Shown here one piece after another: positions 8,639 to 18,290 of a stretch of DNA of 64,000 bases. Below the pieces are notes generated by a model. The model was not told the origin of the DNA. It made no database searches and saw nothing but the letters and a program-made list of their open reading frames with translations. Numbering within the stretch: position 1 is the stretch's first letter; each line of letters begins with the position of its first letter. Made by a program: the position numbers and the translations under genes. This stretch comes from a virus. The stretch spans positions 120,022 to 184,021 of IMG/VR virus record IMGVR_UViG_3300018080_000105; one strand, given 5' to 3'.

Positions 8639-8653
8639 CTCCTCCATAATCTG

Positions 8654-8944
8654 CTAGTCAGACAGGTCCAGCATAGCAGTCGGGATTGTGAAGAACAACG
8701 TTGCGGCAGGATCCTCCGCACTAAACCTTTCGCGGCAAAACTGATTAACCAGCTCTTCCGAAGGCAAATGATACAAACCCCGGCCCTCCTGCCCCACCCG
8801 CACGCCCACAAGGGTCATGCGGGTTGAAGCAGGTATCCGAGGCAGCAAAAGCGGCTTCGGATCCTGACCTACCAACCAGGCGACTTCGTCAATCCCGTCG
8901 GGGCCATAGAGTCGGTGTTCCTCCCATTCATCGGGATTCCACAT
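8654..8944 (-). CDS. Hypothetical protein, 96 aa
   Basis: The start at 8944 (MWNPDEWEEHRLYG) has AAGGAAA upstream and overlaps the preceding gene by 17 bases. The product has a short acidic N-terminus, a central RMTLVGVRVGQEGRGLYHL segment and a hydrophobic C-terminal strand. No family is recognised. It is the last gene before the terminator at 8383-8418. Confidence 0.65.
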   Translation of the reverse strand: MWNPDEWEEHRLYGPDGIDEVAWLVGQDPKPLLLPRIPASTRMTLVGVRVGQEGRGLYHLPSEELVNQFCRERFSAEDPAATLFFTIPTAMLDLSD

Positions 8945-10334
8945 GCTGACGTTTCCTTTTTGCAGGCCGACGACGCCGTCGTGGCGAGCCGGCAGGCTTC
9001 CAGTCCTCTGTAGCCCAGAGGCTGGCACTGACATCCCACCGGCCCAACTCGTGAGGTGCAAACTGGAAGAACTCTTCCGGAGCAGTCTCACAATCCATGG
9101 CCAGTGCCTGATTGATGCAGATGTTTGAGGCGAACAGCGGGTCACGAGGAGACAACGCGGCTTCCAGGAGATCCTGGTCCGTTGTGCCTGCCTCGATCAG
9201 CGGACGAGATTTGCGGAGCAGCTCTCGCATCGCCCGAACAGCATCGTCCGGTTGGATCGCGTTGACAGGGTCTTTGACCCGCACCACGATCGGCTTATCC
9301 CGATGACGCATTGCATCGAGCAACACTTCATCACTTGCCAGCTCGGCATAAGCTCCGAGCCATTCACGCATGGCGTCCATTACCACCTGAATCCGTGCTT
9401 CCGCTTCTCGCGGATTGCACAGTGTGCCAGACGAGTCGGCTGTCTGCGCATCGCAGCCAGTCTCGTTCGCGGCATCCAGGGCTTTCAGCGTCTCAGGGAG
9501 ATCGATTCCTTTGCTGCTGGAAACAGCACTGGATCGATTCTCGAAAGACAGGGTCTTCAGGTCACGCACGGGGTTGTAGGTATGCACCCCTTGCATTTCA
9601 CTGAAGTCTGTGAGCAGCTGATGTGCCTGCCCCTTGTCACCGAAGTATTCGGTGGGCAGCAGGTACAGATGCGTGTTGTTGATCCCTTCGCCAGGGGCCA
9701 ACCACTTGTCAGCCCACAGTTCGTGAGCCAGGGCGGGGAAATCCTCTGTGGGGATCCCCATCACTTTGTCCCGGGTTTCGCCGCTCTCCAGAATGTAGAG
9801 CGACCGCAGAGCCGGAGTGTCCGGACAGTCCAGATGGGCTGGATCCGGTACACCTGCCCAGTGCCGGGGCATCGTAGGAACTGCGCTCAAAGCCCACTGC
9901 TGCGTGGCAGCTTTGGCCAGTTCCCGGTCAAGTCCCAGACCCAGACGAGTCCACTCGCCGGCCGGGCGAGCTTTGGGATCAGTGACCGTTCCTTCGTCGC
10001 GAGGATCCAGCCGACGTCCGAACGCCCCCTTCTTCGGGTTCTGCTCGAAGTCATGGACCATGCGAATCTGGTCGTAACAAATCACGTTATCAACCACACG
10101 TGCGGTTACGCACCTCAGCTCAATCGACTCCCCGCGTTTGGCTCTCGGGTTGTCATGCCGTGACATGACCATCATGGACACCTTCCCAACAGGGAGGAGT
10201 GTCTCACCCCGAGTGTTCCAGGTCGCACCCCAGACGCCGCGCATAGCGGCACGCTGTTCGTCACTACGACGGACAACCTGGTAGTAGTGCTTCTGGGACA
10301 GATCTTCTTTTCTGGTACGGCTGCGGTTCGACAT
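8928..10334 (-). CDS. Hypothetical protein, 468 aa, possible structural gene
   Basis: The start at 10334 (MSNRSRTRKED) has GGAG 6 bases upstream. The protein has basic ends, with a terminal tail of Arg/Lys clusters (PRRRRRPAKRKRQ). Its middle is acidic and helical. No catalytic motif is visible. Its size, its isolation between terminators and its position upstream of the portal suggest an abundant virion protein, but that is inference. A strong terminator-like hairpin ends only 25 bases before its start codon. Confidence 0.75.
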   Translation of the reverse strand: MSNRSRTRKEDLSQKHYYQVVRRSDEQRAAMRGVWGATWNTRGETLLPVGKVSMMVMSRHDNPRAKRGESIELRCVTARVVDNVICYDQIRMVHDFEQNPKKGAFGRRLDPRDEGTVTDPKARPAGEWTRLGLGLDRELAKAATQQWALSAVPTMPRHWAGVPDPAHLDCPDTPALRSLYILESGETRDKVMGIPTEDFPALAHELWADKWLAPGEGINNTHLYLLPTEYFGDKGQAHQLLTDFSEMQGVHTYNPVRDLKTLSFENRSSAVSSSKGIDLPETLKALDAANETGCDAQTADSSGTLCNPREAEARIQVVMDAMREWLGAYAELASDEVLLDAMRHRDKPIVVRVKDPVNAIQPDDAVRAMRELLRKSRPLIEAGTTDQDLLEAALSPRDPLFASNICINQALAMDCETAPEEFFQFAPHELGRWDVSASLWATEDWKPAGSPRRRRRPAKRKRQHVESR

Positions 10335-10358
10335 CGTTGACTCCATAGTATGGGCCAT

Positions 10359-10389
10359 AAAAAAATCCATGAGCAGTCAAACTCATGGA
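10359..10389 (-). terminator. Rho-independent terminator just upstream of a start codon
   Basis: On the minus strand an 8-bp stem (10366-10373 with 10382-10389, loop of 8) is followed by seven T (10365-10359). It sits 25 bases before the ATG at 10334, leaving no room for a promoter between them. The downstream gene must be read by leakage, by a promoter overlapping the hairpin, or from a processed RNA. Confidence 0.8.
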
Positions 10390-10622
10390 CGTCCACTTGG
10401 GACAGGAAGGGTGCAACTAAGTTGCGGTTCTTCTGCGGGCAATACGTAAAACAACCCCAGCTCGAAAGCTGGGGTTGCCGAAGCCCGGTCGCGGGGCGAC
10501 CAGTCTCATTGAATCGTGTGCGAGAGGATCAACATTTCATAGTAGAGCTCCTTGGGGTTACGAGAATCAATCTCTCACGTGGTAACACGTCGCATGTTAC
10601 ATGCCGCAAAACGGCAGTCAAT
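10390..10622. other. Structured intergenic region
   Basis: This gap of about 230 bases holds several short inverted repeats besides the hairpin at 10453-10476: GGTCGC/GCGACC near 10494-10504, GTAACA/TGTTAC near 10580, and GCCG/CGGC near 10610. A strong AAGGAG (10549-10554) precedes an ATG followed after two codons by a stop (10529-10540). No convincing gene is seen. Confidence 0.5.
10453..10476 (-). terminator. Hairpin terminator with UUCG loop
   Basis: A perfect 10-bp stem (10453-10462 with 10467-10476) closes a TTCG tetraloop on the minus strand and is followed by GTTTTA. It would end the transcript of the gene at 10623-11402. A second terminator follows about 65 bases later (10359-10389). 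Confidence 0.75.
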
Positions 10623-11402
10623 TTAGCTGCCAAACATCGGCGTATCTTCGCCACTGGTGGCGGCTGGCGGAGGTGGCGGAGGTACCGGTAAAGCTGCCTG
10701 CTCTGACCCAGGAGGGCCTTCCTCCTCGTCATCCACAACAGCTTCCAGTTCGGCTTCCTCAGACTCCTGTTCTGCCGCTTCCGGATCATCAAGCGGATCA
10801 CCCACCCAACCAAAAGTTGCAGTGCCCGCCTCTGACGGATCGGGAATATCGAACAACGGAATGTTTCCAAACGGCGTCGTCAGGAACTTGTTGACTCCCT
10901 CGGTAATGCCCAATTGAGCTCCAAGAAACGGGAACAGGCAAACGTCCTGCCCGATCAACTCTTTGATCCGTGAAACCAATCCTTCCACAGTAGCGAACCG
11001 CTCACACGTCGGCCACTGATCATCAAACAACACAACCAGCAGAAACTCCTGCCCAGCCGCCCGACTATGATTAGCAACCTGTGCGATCAATGACTGTGTC
11101 GCGGCGTCCGCAATCGGCGTAGGGGCCGGTTGCACAGGTTGTTGACAAGGGGCGGGCGAGCCAGAGGGCAGCGTGGCAGAATCCGCAGGCACGGACTGCG
11201 GTCTTCGCCGAGGTGGGCGTCGCGGAGGTGGCGGAGGGGGCGCTGCGCCTTGCTCCTGCGACGAGTCGCCGTCGTCATCCAGCCCGCCCGCTGTACCGGT
11301 CCGCGGAGCCGCCGCAATGGCCCCCTCTGCAGGGAGTGCCGGCGCCGGTATCCTCTCGACCTGTATCGCTGTTGTGTCCGATTCATTCTGTTCCGTTGTC
11401 AT
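10623..11402 (-). CDS. Hypothetical protein with proline-rich segments, 259 aa
   Basis: The start at 11402 (MTTEQNESDT) has AGGAGGG about 9 bases upstream and overlaps the previous gene by 20 bases. The N-terminal 100 residues are Ala/Pro-rich with a run of six prolines. Residues about 105-200 form a probable globular domain (EFLLVVLFDDQWPTCERF ... DVCLFPFLGAQLGI). The C-terminus is acidic, then proline-rich again. No family is recognised. Two terminators follow it. Confidence 0.7.
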   Translation of the reverse strand: MTTEQNESDTTAIQVERIPAPALPAEGAIAAAPRTGTAGGLDDDGDSSQEQGAAPPPPPPRRPPRRRPQSVPADSATLPSGSPAPCQQPVQPAPTPIADAATQSLIAQVANHSRAAGQEFLLVVLFDDQWPTCERFATVEGLVSRIKELIGQDVCLFPFLGAQLGITEGVNKFLTTPFGNIPLFDIPDPSEAGTATFGWVGDPLDDPEAAEQESEEAELEAVVDDEEEGPPGSEQAALPVPPPPPPAATSGEDTPMFGS

Positions 11403-11667
11403 CTGCTGGTCCCTCCTGGTACAGCACAACCAATCCAAAGGTCAGGCACTTCAGCTGCAAACGATCTTCCACGCTGCCGTGCCACTGTGTGTGCATGCCC
11501 AGTTGCCCGGGATGAACGATCACATTGCCAGTCTGCTCCACCCACTTATCAATCTGGGCGTCGAGTTCCTCGGAGTTCGGACCTTCTTCGATCCGTTCCG
11601 CAAAGGAACCATCTTCCTGACGTTCAAACCAACGATTCTGCGTAAAGGTCTTGGTGCGGATCATCAC
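11383..11667 (-). CDS. Hypothetical protein, 94 aa
   Basis: The frame starts with ATGATG at 11667, overlapping the upstream stop by 4 bases. The N-terminus (IRTKTFTQNRWFERQEDGSF) and middle (VIVHPGQLGMHTQWHGS) look like a small mixed alpha/beta domain. No motif is recognised. It is part of the run of possible virion genes between 5 and 13 kb. Confidence 0.7.
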   Translation of the reverse strand: MMIRTKTFTQNRWFERQEDGSFAERIEEGPNSEELDAQIDKWVEQTGNVIVHPGQLGMHTQWHGSVEDRLQLKCLTFGLVVLYQEGPADDNGTE

Positions 11668-12038
11668 TCGTTTCCTGAAATAGGCGGATGACTTACGGGG
11701 TCAGTTTGATTCGCGTCCACGTGGCCGCGATCGGGATCTGAATCAATTAACGAATGCACGTGGTGGTCCGGCCCTGTGCCCGGCTGAATGGGCGAGTCAG
11801 TGGGCTTGTCGAAATCGAAAGCGGTCGCCTCCGCATTCAACATACGCACACTGAGCGCCCCTGTCTCAGTGTTTACGTTCAATACGCCACACACTTGTTT
11901 ACCGCCGTCGCCCACGATGCGGACGTACGCAACCGGTGTCACTTTCTTCGTGCCACGGGGAACTACTGTCAGCGAGGTATCATCGCCGGACGACATCATG
12001 GCCTCGACAGGGCCAGGGGCTTCCAAAACTACCTGCAC
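11664..12038 (-). CDS. Hypothetical protein, 124 aa
   Basis: The ATG at 12038 lies 2 bases after the upstream stop. The N-terminal 75 residues (VTPVAYVRIVGDGGKQVCGVLNV) look like a beta-rich domain. The C-terminal 45 residues are His/Asp/Pro-rich and probably disordered. No family is recognised. Confidence 0.7.
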   Translation of the reverse strand: MQVVLEAPGPVEAMMSSGDDTSLTVVPRGTKKVTPVAYVRIVGDGGKQVCGVLNVNTETGALSVRMLNAEATAFDFDKPTDSPIQPGTGPDHHVHSLIDSDPDRGHVDANQTDPVSHPPISGNE

Positions 12039-12040
12039 TT

Positions 12041-12733
12041 CTATTCTCCTCTGCTTGGGGTAAACAACCTCCTGGACTCTTCCAGGATAGCTGCGTCCGG
12101 ATCTACTTTCACCAGCTTGGGAAGATTCGGATATTGCACTTCGAGAAGGTAAGCCGTCTCTCGATTCGATGATACGCCGAAAACCGTAACTGGGACTTTC
12201 ATGTCCTTTGTGATCACGGTTGCTTTCTTCAAAGCAAAGATGTCTGGGATGGTGGTTTCATAATAGAGAATACGGGCATAGTACGACAACTCCTGACTCA
12301 CAATACCGATGCCGGCGATCGTATCACGGAGAAGTTCCCACCGATCTTTCACGATGGCGTACAGTCGGCAGTCATAGTTAATGACGTCCTGCCCCACCAG
12401 TCCTGTGCCCAGCCCCCGGAAGAATGGTTCCTGAGAATCAATCACCACCGGCCAGAGTTCCTGCTCATCAGTGGGGTGTTGTCTTTGGAACTCCACCACA
12501 GGGTCGCGATCGAACGGCGTGGTGGCGCTAATCACAGCTGGCGTGAAGAACACATAATCGTCCAGCATATCAGTCAACGTGCTGGTTTGCTTCTTCTCCG
12601 GCTGCGGGAGATCGTCCGGAGAACCCGCGTCATGCGTTTCTGACGTGATAGGTTTACCGACACGGTCGAACTCCGATTCATCGTAGTCCGCCATCAAATC
12701 CCGCGTCGTGATATCGAATCGCGGGTCAGTCAT
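12041..12733 (-). CDS. Hypothetical protein, 230 aa
   Basis: The start at 12733 (MTDPRFDITTRDLMADYDE) overlaps the previous gene by 8 bases. An acidic disordered N-terminus of about 60 residues leads into a hydrophobic globular part with YAIVKDRWELLRDTIAGIGI and YYARILYYETTIPDIFALK. No motif is recognised. It may be a virion component judging by position only. Confidence 0.7.
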   Translation of the reverse strand: MTDPRFDITTRDLMADYDESEFDRVGKPITSETHDAGSPDDLPQPEKKQTSTLTDMLDDYVFFTPAVISATTPFDRDPVVEFQRQHPTDEQELWPVVIDSQEPFFRGLGTGLVGQDVINYDCRLYAIVKDRWELLRDTIAGIGIVSQELSYYARILYYETTIPDIFALKKATVITKDMKVPVTVFGVSSNRETAYLLEVQYPNLPKLVKVDPDAAILEESRRLFTPSRGE

Positions 12734-13133
12734 CTGTAGCCGGTTCCTCTTCCGGAGTTCCATCCGCAGCTCTGCGTGCTGCCTCCAGCTCCATCTGACA
12801 GAAAATGTCAACCACAGGCAGAACAGATTCCAGGACCTGTTTTCGCAGCTCTGCAGCAGGCGTCGGCGTCTGAGCCGCGTAGCCCTCGGCAGACCTGCCG
12901 AGGACTTTCTCGACCATATCGGGGTTAGTGACTTCCCAGCCGTTTTGCAGCTCCACATGGATCCCATTACGAACCATGAGGAACAACTGCCGAGCGATCA
13001 CGTCCACCTGAAACAAATGATGCAGAATTGGGCTCTCTTTCAACAGAAGTTTGGCGTCCTCCGCCGCATCCTCCATTTCTTTCCGAGCCTGATCTGCTGC
13101 GCCTGCCCCGCCAATGATCGGTACGTTTTGCAC
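12726..13133 (-). CDS. Hypothetical helical protein, 135 aa
   Basis: The protein (MQNVPIIGGAGAADQ...) is predicted to be largely helical with amphipathic stretches such as LFQVDVIARQLFLMVRNGIH, and an acidic C-terminus. It starts 10 bases after the methyltransferase stop. No family is recognised. Confidence 0.7.
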   Translation of the reverse strand: MQNVPIIGGAGAADQARKEMEDAAEDAKLLLKESPILHHLFQVDVIARQLFLMVRNGIHVELQNGWEVTNPDMVEKVLGRSAEGYAAQTPTPAAELRKQVLESVLPVVDIFCQMELEAARRAADGTPEEEPATDD

Positions 13134-13142
13134 TGCCGTCTC

Positions 13143-13999
<857 letters not shown>

Positions 14000-14000
<1 letters not shown>

Positions 14001-14653
14001 CAGATTCCTTCCGAATAATTCTGGACGGCCATGTGACAGAGCCACATGGAATCCGCAATGTTGTCAACGCCTGTGCTCTCGTAATCCTCGGTCTCAAACT
14101 CAGTCCCGTGGGTCGCGTTGCAGGCTTTAATCATATCGACCTTGTTGGCATTACCTTTCCCGGTCGCAAACTTCTTGATTGTTCCGATCGGGATCGCCTG
14201 GCAGGGAATGTTTCGTTCCTCTGCCCATGTCACCAGAATGGCACACAAACCCTGCACCACCTGCGCCCCTGTCACTGCGCGAGCGACAATGGCCTGAATG
14301 TTGTTTCGCATCCCTGGCGGCACCGCCCCGGTGAACTTCACTTCTTCGTAGAAGATCAGATCCGGTTCAATCACCTCCAGGAACTTCTTTAACCGCACAT
14401 AACGAATCGATTGCGTATCGTGCGTCCCGACGCTCAGGTCCCACTGCCCCCCAATGATCGGCGCGTCCGTCACCGGCTGCCCCGGCACAATGTCGCAATA
14501 CGACACCCCGCAGGAACTAGCCAAATCGAGACCAACGAGACGCCGATAGTCGGGCTCAATACGCGAAAGAGCCCTCGCGTAAACACGAGGGTCTTTAGTC
14601 AGGGCCAGCTTACCGGTCGGCAACTGGAGCGGTTCCTTCTTCGACTTTGCCAT
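14000..14653 (-). CDS. ruvC: RuvC-like Holliday junction resolvase
   Basis: This 217-aa protein has an RNase-H-fold active-site pattern: D43 in LVGLDLASSCG, E103/E104 in LIFYEEVKF, and D197 and D201 in DNIADSMWL. GTIKKFATGKGNANKVDM is a typical RuvC substrate-binding segment. It would cut four-way junctions made during recombination-dependent replication and clear branches before packaging. It overlaps the exonuclease gene upstream by one base and the methyltransferase downstream by one base. Confidence 0.85.
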
Positions 14654-15447
14654 TAGGCGGCCACCTGCACATCAAACAATTCAGAAGGCTCACCATTGAC
14701 ATGCCGAAGCATCTCTTTGAACGTCTGCAACATGTGATGCCCCAATAGGCAGTCAAACACAGCTGTATGCCCCGCCTCGGGGTTCAGCCCGAACCGTTCA
14801 CTCAGCTGGTACTTGCCATCACAGTGATTCTGCAGACTCCACTTCACGCCCCTAATGCGACGACCGTTCACACTGTTGAACCAAGTATCCAGGTCATCAC
14901 TTGGATGCGGTACCAGCTGTGCCTGGATGGCTTTCTCCACCAGCCCGGTGTCGATAACCCGTCCATGTGCCCACGGCAACGCGTAACCCTGCAGATACAG
15001 TTCCGTATGCCGGTCGATCATCGGGCGGTCGAACGAACGAAACCCATGACCGATGATGGCGGTGTCACTGTTTATCAAGTGCTCGTAGATCATGTTCGAG
15101 AACTTGTGCAGCACACCACAAGGTTCTTTGCCGTCTCGTAGCAACCGCTCCCACGAGTAGTAGAGCGGGCGGCCCTCTTTGCCGTATGACTCAGCCAGCC
15201 GGCCTAATCGCTCCCGCACGTATTCGTCCGATACATCAGGATGCTGCGACCAGTCCAGCTCTTCGTTTCCATAGTCCACGATCTCGTTGTTTGCCACTTT
15301 GACAAAGCCAAGATCCAGAATGAAGTCACCCCCATCCCGTTTGAACCCAGTGGTCTCGCAATCGATCACCAGGTAGTCGTCCGGCAGGCGTAGCAATGGT
15401 GAAATTGCCTGCATGGTATCCAGCTCATGCTGGGCGACTTTGATCAC
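14653..15447 (-). CDS. DnaQ-like DEDDh 3'-5' exonuclease
   Basis: The GTG at 15445-15447 overlaps the upstream stop (GTGA) and has GGGAG 6 bases upstream, so it is preferred to longer ATG forms. The 264-aa protein shows D29 and E31 in YLVIDCETTGF, IIGHGFRSFDRPMID in the middle, and H227 with D232 in GHTAVFD, the DEDDh catalytic set. It could proofread or degrade DNA or RNA ends. It stands apart from the polymerase, which has its own exonuclease motifs. Confidence 0.85.
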   Translation of the reverse strand: MIKVAQHELDTMQAISPLLRLPDDYLVIDCETTGFKRDGGDFILDLGFVKVANNEIVDYGNEELDWSQHPDVSDEYVRERLGRLAESYGKEGRPLYYSWERLLRDGKEPCGVLHKFSNMIYEHLINSDTAIIGHGFRSFDRPMIDRHTELYLQGYALPWAHGRVIDTGLVEKAIQAQLVPHPSDDLDTWFNSVNGRRIRGVKWSLQNHCDGKYQLSERFGLNPEAGHTAVFDCLLGHHMLQTFKEMLRHVNGEPSELFDVQVAA

Positions 15448-16190
15448 AGTTTTCTCCCTGTGTAAATATAGAACGCCAGCTTCACGGCCATCCAAAGACG
15501 GCGAAGCCAGCCTGCTTCTCGCAATTCCTTGATGTACGCACGAAGACCATACAGCTTCTCCAATTTCGCTGCGTCGGCCTTGGCTACCTCTCGCACGACT
15601 TCAAGCTGATTCTCCAGCTTGCCCTTCTGCTCTTTCAGGTTATTCACCTGATCAGCAGTCGTCGTGACCAACTTACGCGCATCTTCGGTAGACTGCGTCA
15701 GCACTCGCTGCAGCTCTTCCACCTCCGCACGTAGTCGGTATTCCGTGTCATCGTCAAGCTCTTTCGATTCGTGGCCGCTCAGCCTGGCAGCAGTAGCGCG
15801 GCCTGCCGCAATCATGCTGGTGAAGTCAGCGTGAATGTGTGAAGGCTGCCCTCGCATCGTGACATCTCGCAATGCCACGAAGAAGCCACCCATGACCACC
15901 ACACCCACACGCTCAAAGAACGCTATGCGAGCCAGCGGATGCAAGTCATGTCCTTCCGCAGCCTTGGCAAGCGCGAATGCCGGCGTATCCACTTCTGCAT
16001 CACGCACGTACAGCCGGTGCGCCTCAGTCAATACCGCAACTGTTACGCTAACCTGTTCCTGCGTGACACCTGCAGCTTCCAACATGCTCTTCATCGGCTC
16101 GGCCCAGTTATCCTGGTCAAGACCGGCGAAGACTTCACGCATCATCGGAACGTAGATGTTGACCAGGTCTCGCTGGGGAGCATAAACCAT
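15444..16190 (-). CDS. Hypothetical coiled-coil protein, possibly membrane-tethered
   Basis: The start is placed at ATG 16190 (MVYAPQRDLVNIYVP), 11 bases after the upstream stop. The N-terminal half is helical. Residues about 150-220 form a strong coiled coil rich in Glu, Lys and Leu (ELDDDTEYRLRAEVEELQRV). The last 20 residues are aromatic and hydrophobic with basic flanks (RRLWMAVKLAFYIYTGRKL), resembling a membrane-associated tail. No family is recognised. Confidence 0.65.
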   Translation of the reverse strand: MVYAPQRDLVNIYVPMMREVFAGLDQDNWAEPMKSMLEAAGVTQEQVSVTVAVLTEAHRLYVRDAEVDTPAFALAKAAEGHDLHPLARIAFFERVGVVVMGGFFVALRDVTMRGQPSHIHADFTSMIAAGRATAARLSGHESKELDDDTEYRLRAEVEELQRVLTQSTEDARKLVTTTADQVNNLKEQKGKLENQLEVVREVAKADAAKLEKLYGLRAYIKELREAGWLRRLWMAVKLAFYIYTGRKL

Positions 16191-16200
16191 GGCGTTGGGG

Positions 16201-17277
16201 TCATCCCCCGGACGTACTTGTTGAAGGGATCTCTTCACGTGTAATCTCCACAACGATCAGTTCGATGGCCATCCGCCCCTGCACTGGTCGCAGGGTACCG
16301 ACTTTAATTGTCGGAGCACCACCTGGGAAAAACTCTTCATCACGGCGAATCCATTCCGCCGCAGCTGACTGCTGTTTGTCGCGCAAGTTACTGAGTGCGT
16401 GTGACACATACCGGCCATCGTACTCAATCGTCTTCTCGACTGATGTCACCACATGGGTGTCAGCAGCCATCTCTACCTCAGCTGTAGGCGGCAGTGCTTC
16501 CGAGGGGAATCCCTGCTCCGGCTCCAGCATCGTAATCGTTAGTTCGTCTGCCGGAGGGTCGGCGGCATTGTACAGCGCTTCAATGTCAGCCTGCTCGATC
16601 TCGTCGTCGTCGAATTCCAGCGACAGATCTTCACCGAGTTCGTCATTGTCCAGGTCCAGTTCTTCCGGAGCCTGGAAACCTGCCCGCACCACTTCCGGAG
16701 GAACCTCCACAGGCACTACCTCAACCGGCGGCGGTAGTTCGTACGATTCACCTGTACTGTCTTCTTCCACTTCATCAGTCGACGCAAAACCGTCTTCTCC
16801 TCGGACAGTCGCAGGCAACACATCCACGACCGGGAACTCTGCCTCAGCGCGTTCCTGGAAGATCACTTGCACGATCTTATCCCCGGGCTCAAAAGTTCTG
16901 GCTTCCTGTGACAAGTTTGTCACACCCACCAGTATCTCGCCACGGTAATCGGCATCAAGCACACCGCCAGTACGGTGGACCTTCTGCACTACCCCCAGAC
17001 CGCTACGATCCCACAGCAACCCGACGTAGTTATCATCGATCGCCATCCGTATGCCCGTGCGGAACACACAAGACTCGTTAGGCTGCAGCGTGATCATCCC
17101 TTGGACACTGAACCGCAACCAATCGATTACCCACTCGTCAGGGTAATCATGCGTCGCAATACCCTCGATACCTGAAACGCAATAGAGATCATGCCCTGCT
17201 GCGCTCTCAGAGCCCCGTGTGGGTACTTTGGCTTCGGGATGGCAAAGGACCACGGGACATTGAATCTGCTGAACCAT
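16201..17277 (-). CDS. dut: dUTPase with about 190-residue C-terminal extension
   Basis: All five trimeric dUTPase motifs are present: AKVPTRGSESAAGHDLY (16-32), RSGLG (91-95), GVLDADYRGEI (106-116), ARTFEPGDKIVQVIF (126-140) and RGEDGFASTD (159-168, with Ala where Gly is common). The enzyme hydrolyses dUTP to dUMP and pyrophosphate, feeding ThyX and keeping uracil out of DNA. Family members are usually about 150 aa; here an acidic linker (170-265) and a second small domain (about 270-358) are added. A copy of the 15-bp element overlaps the stop of the gene downstream of it. The ATG at 17277 has AAGGTG upstream. Confidence 0.9.
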   Translation of the reverse strand: MVQQIQCPVVLCHPEAKVPTRGSESAAGHDLYCVSGIEGIATHDYPDEWVIDWLRFSVQGMITLQPNESCVFRTGIRMAIDDNYVGLLWDRSGLGVVQKVHRTGGVLDADYRGEILVGVTNLSQEARTFEPGDKIVQVIFQERAEAEFPVVDVLPATVRGEDGFASTDEVEEDSTGESYELPPPVEVVPVEVPPEVVRAGFQAPEELDLDNDELGEDLSLEFDDDEIEQADIEALYNAADPPADELTITMLEPEQGFPSEALPPTAEVEMAADTHVVTSVEKTIEYDGRYVSHALSNLRDKQQSAAAEWIRRDEEFFPGGAPTIKVGTLRPVQGRMAIELIVVEITREEIPSTSTSGG

Positions 17278-17293
17278 CAAATCACCTTTCGTC

Positions 17294-17308
17294 GGTTCTT
17301 ATTTACCG
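17294..17308 (-). repeat. 15-bp element, copy 1 (one mismatch)
   Basis: The minus strand reads CGGTAAATAAGAACC, differing by one base from the four other copies. It provides the TAA stop of the SEC-C gene, so here it lies upstream of the dUTPase start by 17 bases. Confidence 0.7.
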
Positions 17309-17788
17309 CGGCTCTTTAGCCGGGCGTATCATTTCTTCACGGGCCTCTTCGTCCGCCAGCAGGTATTCCTGGACGGCGACTTTGTAGGCCTCGACATCCT
17401 CCTCAGAGTAGGAGGCCTCGTTCGCAGTTGTGATGCGGTTGCCTGTCTTCATGTAGGCATGCACCTGTTCAGGTGAAATGCCCGCGTCCAGCATTGCGGA
17501 CGCAGCAGCATTCCGCGGGTTAGTCACTGTCTTCGGCGAACTCAGCTCAGCCCCCTCCAACTGGGGCACAGGGCGGGGCCGACGATGTGGTTTGGTATTG
17601 TTCGCCGTTTGCATCTTCAGCAGACAGCACTTCTTGTACTTCTTCCCGGAGCCACAAGGACAGGGGTCATTACGACCAACCTTAACGCCGCGGCTATAGT
17701 GGATCCGAGGAACGTCCCGTGCTGTGATGGGCGGCCCTGTGGCGACTCGTTTCTTTTTCGGACGCTGCGACTGCTGGTTCTTCTGCAC
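17303..17788 (-). CDS. SEC-C motif zinc-binding protein, GTG start
   Basis: The 161-aa protein contains [19 protein letters not shown] at residues 37-55, the zinc-binding SEC-C motif (Cys 43, 45, 54, 55) known from the C-terminus of SecA and from many small bacterial proteins. The rest is basic at the start and acidic-helical at the end. The GTG at 17788 has GAAGGA 8 bases upstream, so this gene overlaps GmhB by about 95 bases in another frame. The function of stand-alone SEC-C proteins is unclear; binding to ribosome or SecB-like partners is one possibility. Confidence 0.8.
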   Translation of the reverse strand: MQKNQQSQRPKKKRVATGPPITARDVPRIHYSRGVKVGRNDPCPCGSGKKYKKCCLLKMQTANNTKPHRRPRPVPQLEGAELSSPKTVTNPRNAAASAMLDAGISPEQVHAYMKTGNRITTANEASYSEEDVEAYKVAVQEYLLADEEAREEMIRPAKEPR

Positions 17789-18290
17789 AGATCTGTTCCT
17801 TCAGTAACTGCTGGACGAAATCCATCAATGTCGGGTAATCGTCAGGGACGTGAGCATAATGCAGACCCACCCGATTTGCAAACTCCCGATCACAGGCGGA
17901 ATTCCCTACCATCCAGCTATGGTTGTGGCAACCTCCTGGGAAATACTGCAAAACCTGCGTCCGCAGCCCAGTCATCGGCTTCCGGCACCCGCACTCGTCC
18001 CCGGGCGCGTGAGGACAGTAAAACGTAGGGGGCCAGCAATACACTTTCTGTGACCAATTCAGGTGCATAGCTGCCTGCGCATGGACGTAGTGAAGCTGAA
18101 CCTCAGTCATCATACCCCGCCCGACCGCCGACTGATTAGTCACAATCACCGGCTGATAGGCAGAACGATGCAGCAGTGCGAGGGCCTCGGGAGCGCCCTC
18201 GCACCAGTGCCACTGCTTCGCAAAATCTGTCAGATAACCAACATCTTCGTTGATGACACCATCGCGGTCCAGAAAAACAAACTTACGCAC
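17694..18290 (-). CDS. gmhB: GmhB-like heptose bisphosphate phosphatase (HAD family)
   Basis: The 198-aa form starts at GTG 18290, which has AAGGG upstream; a longer form from ATG 18347 is possible. It shows the HAD motifs [10 protein letters not shown] (nucleophile D8, acid D10), VIVTNQS (48-54), the GmhB zinc loop C92-x-H94, C100-x-C102 followed by KP, and [10 protein letters not shown] (127-136). GmhB removes the 1-phosphate from D-glycero-D-manno-heptose 1,7-bisphosphate. Histidinol-phosphate phosphatase is a close relative, but HldE elsewhere in the window favours the heptose pathway. Its last 30 residues lie in the SEC-C overlap. Confidence 0.82.
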   Translation of the reverse strand: MRKFVFLDRDGVINEDVGYLTDFAKQWHWCEGAPEALALLHRSAYQPVIVTNQSAVGRGMMTEVQLHYVHAQAAMHLNWSQKVYCWPPTFYCPHAPGDECGCRKPMTGLRTQVLQYFPGGCHNHSWMVGNSACDREFANRVGLHYAHVPDDYPTLMDFVQQLLKEQICAEEPAVAASEKETSRHRAAHHSTGRSSDPL

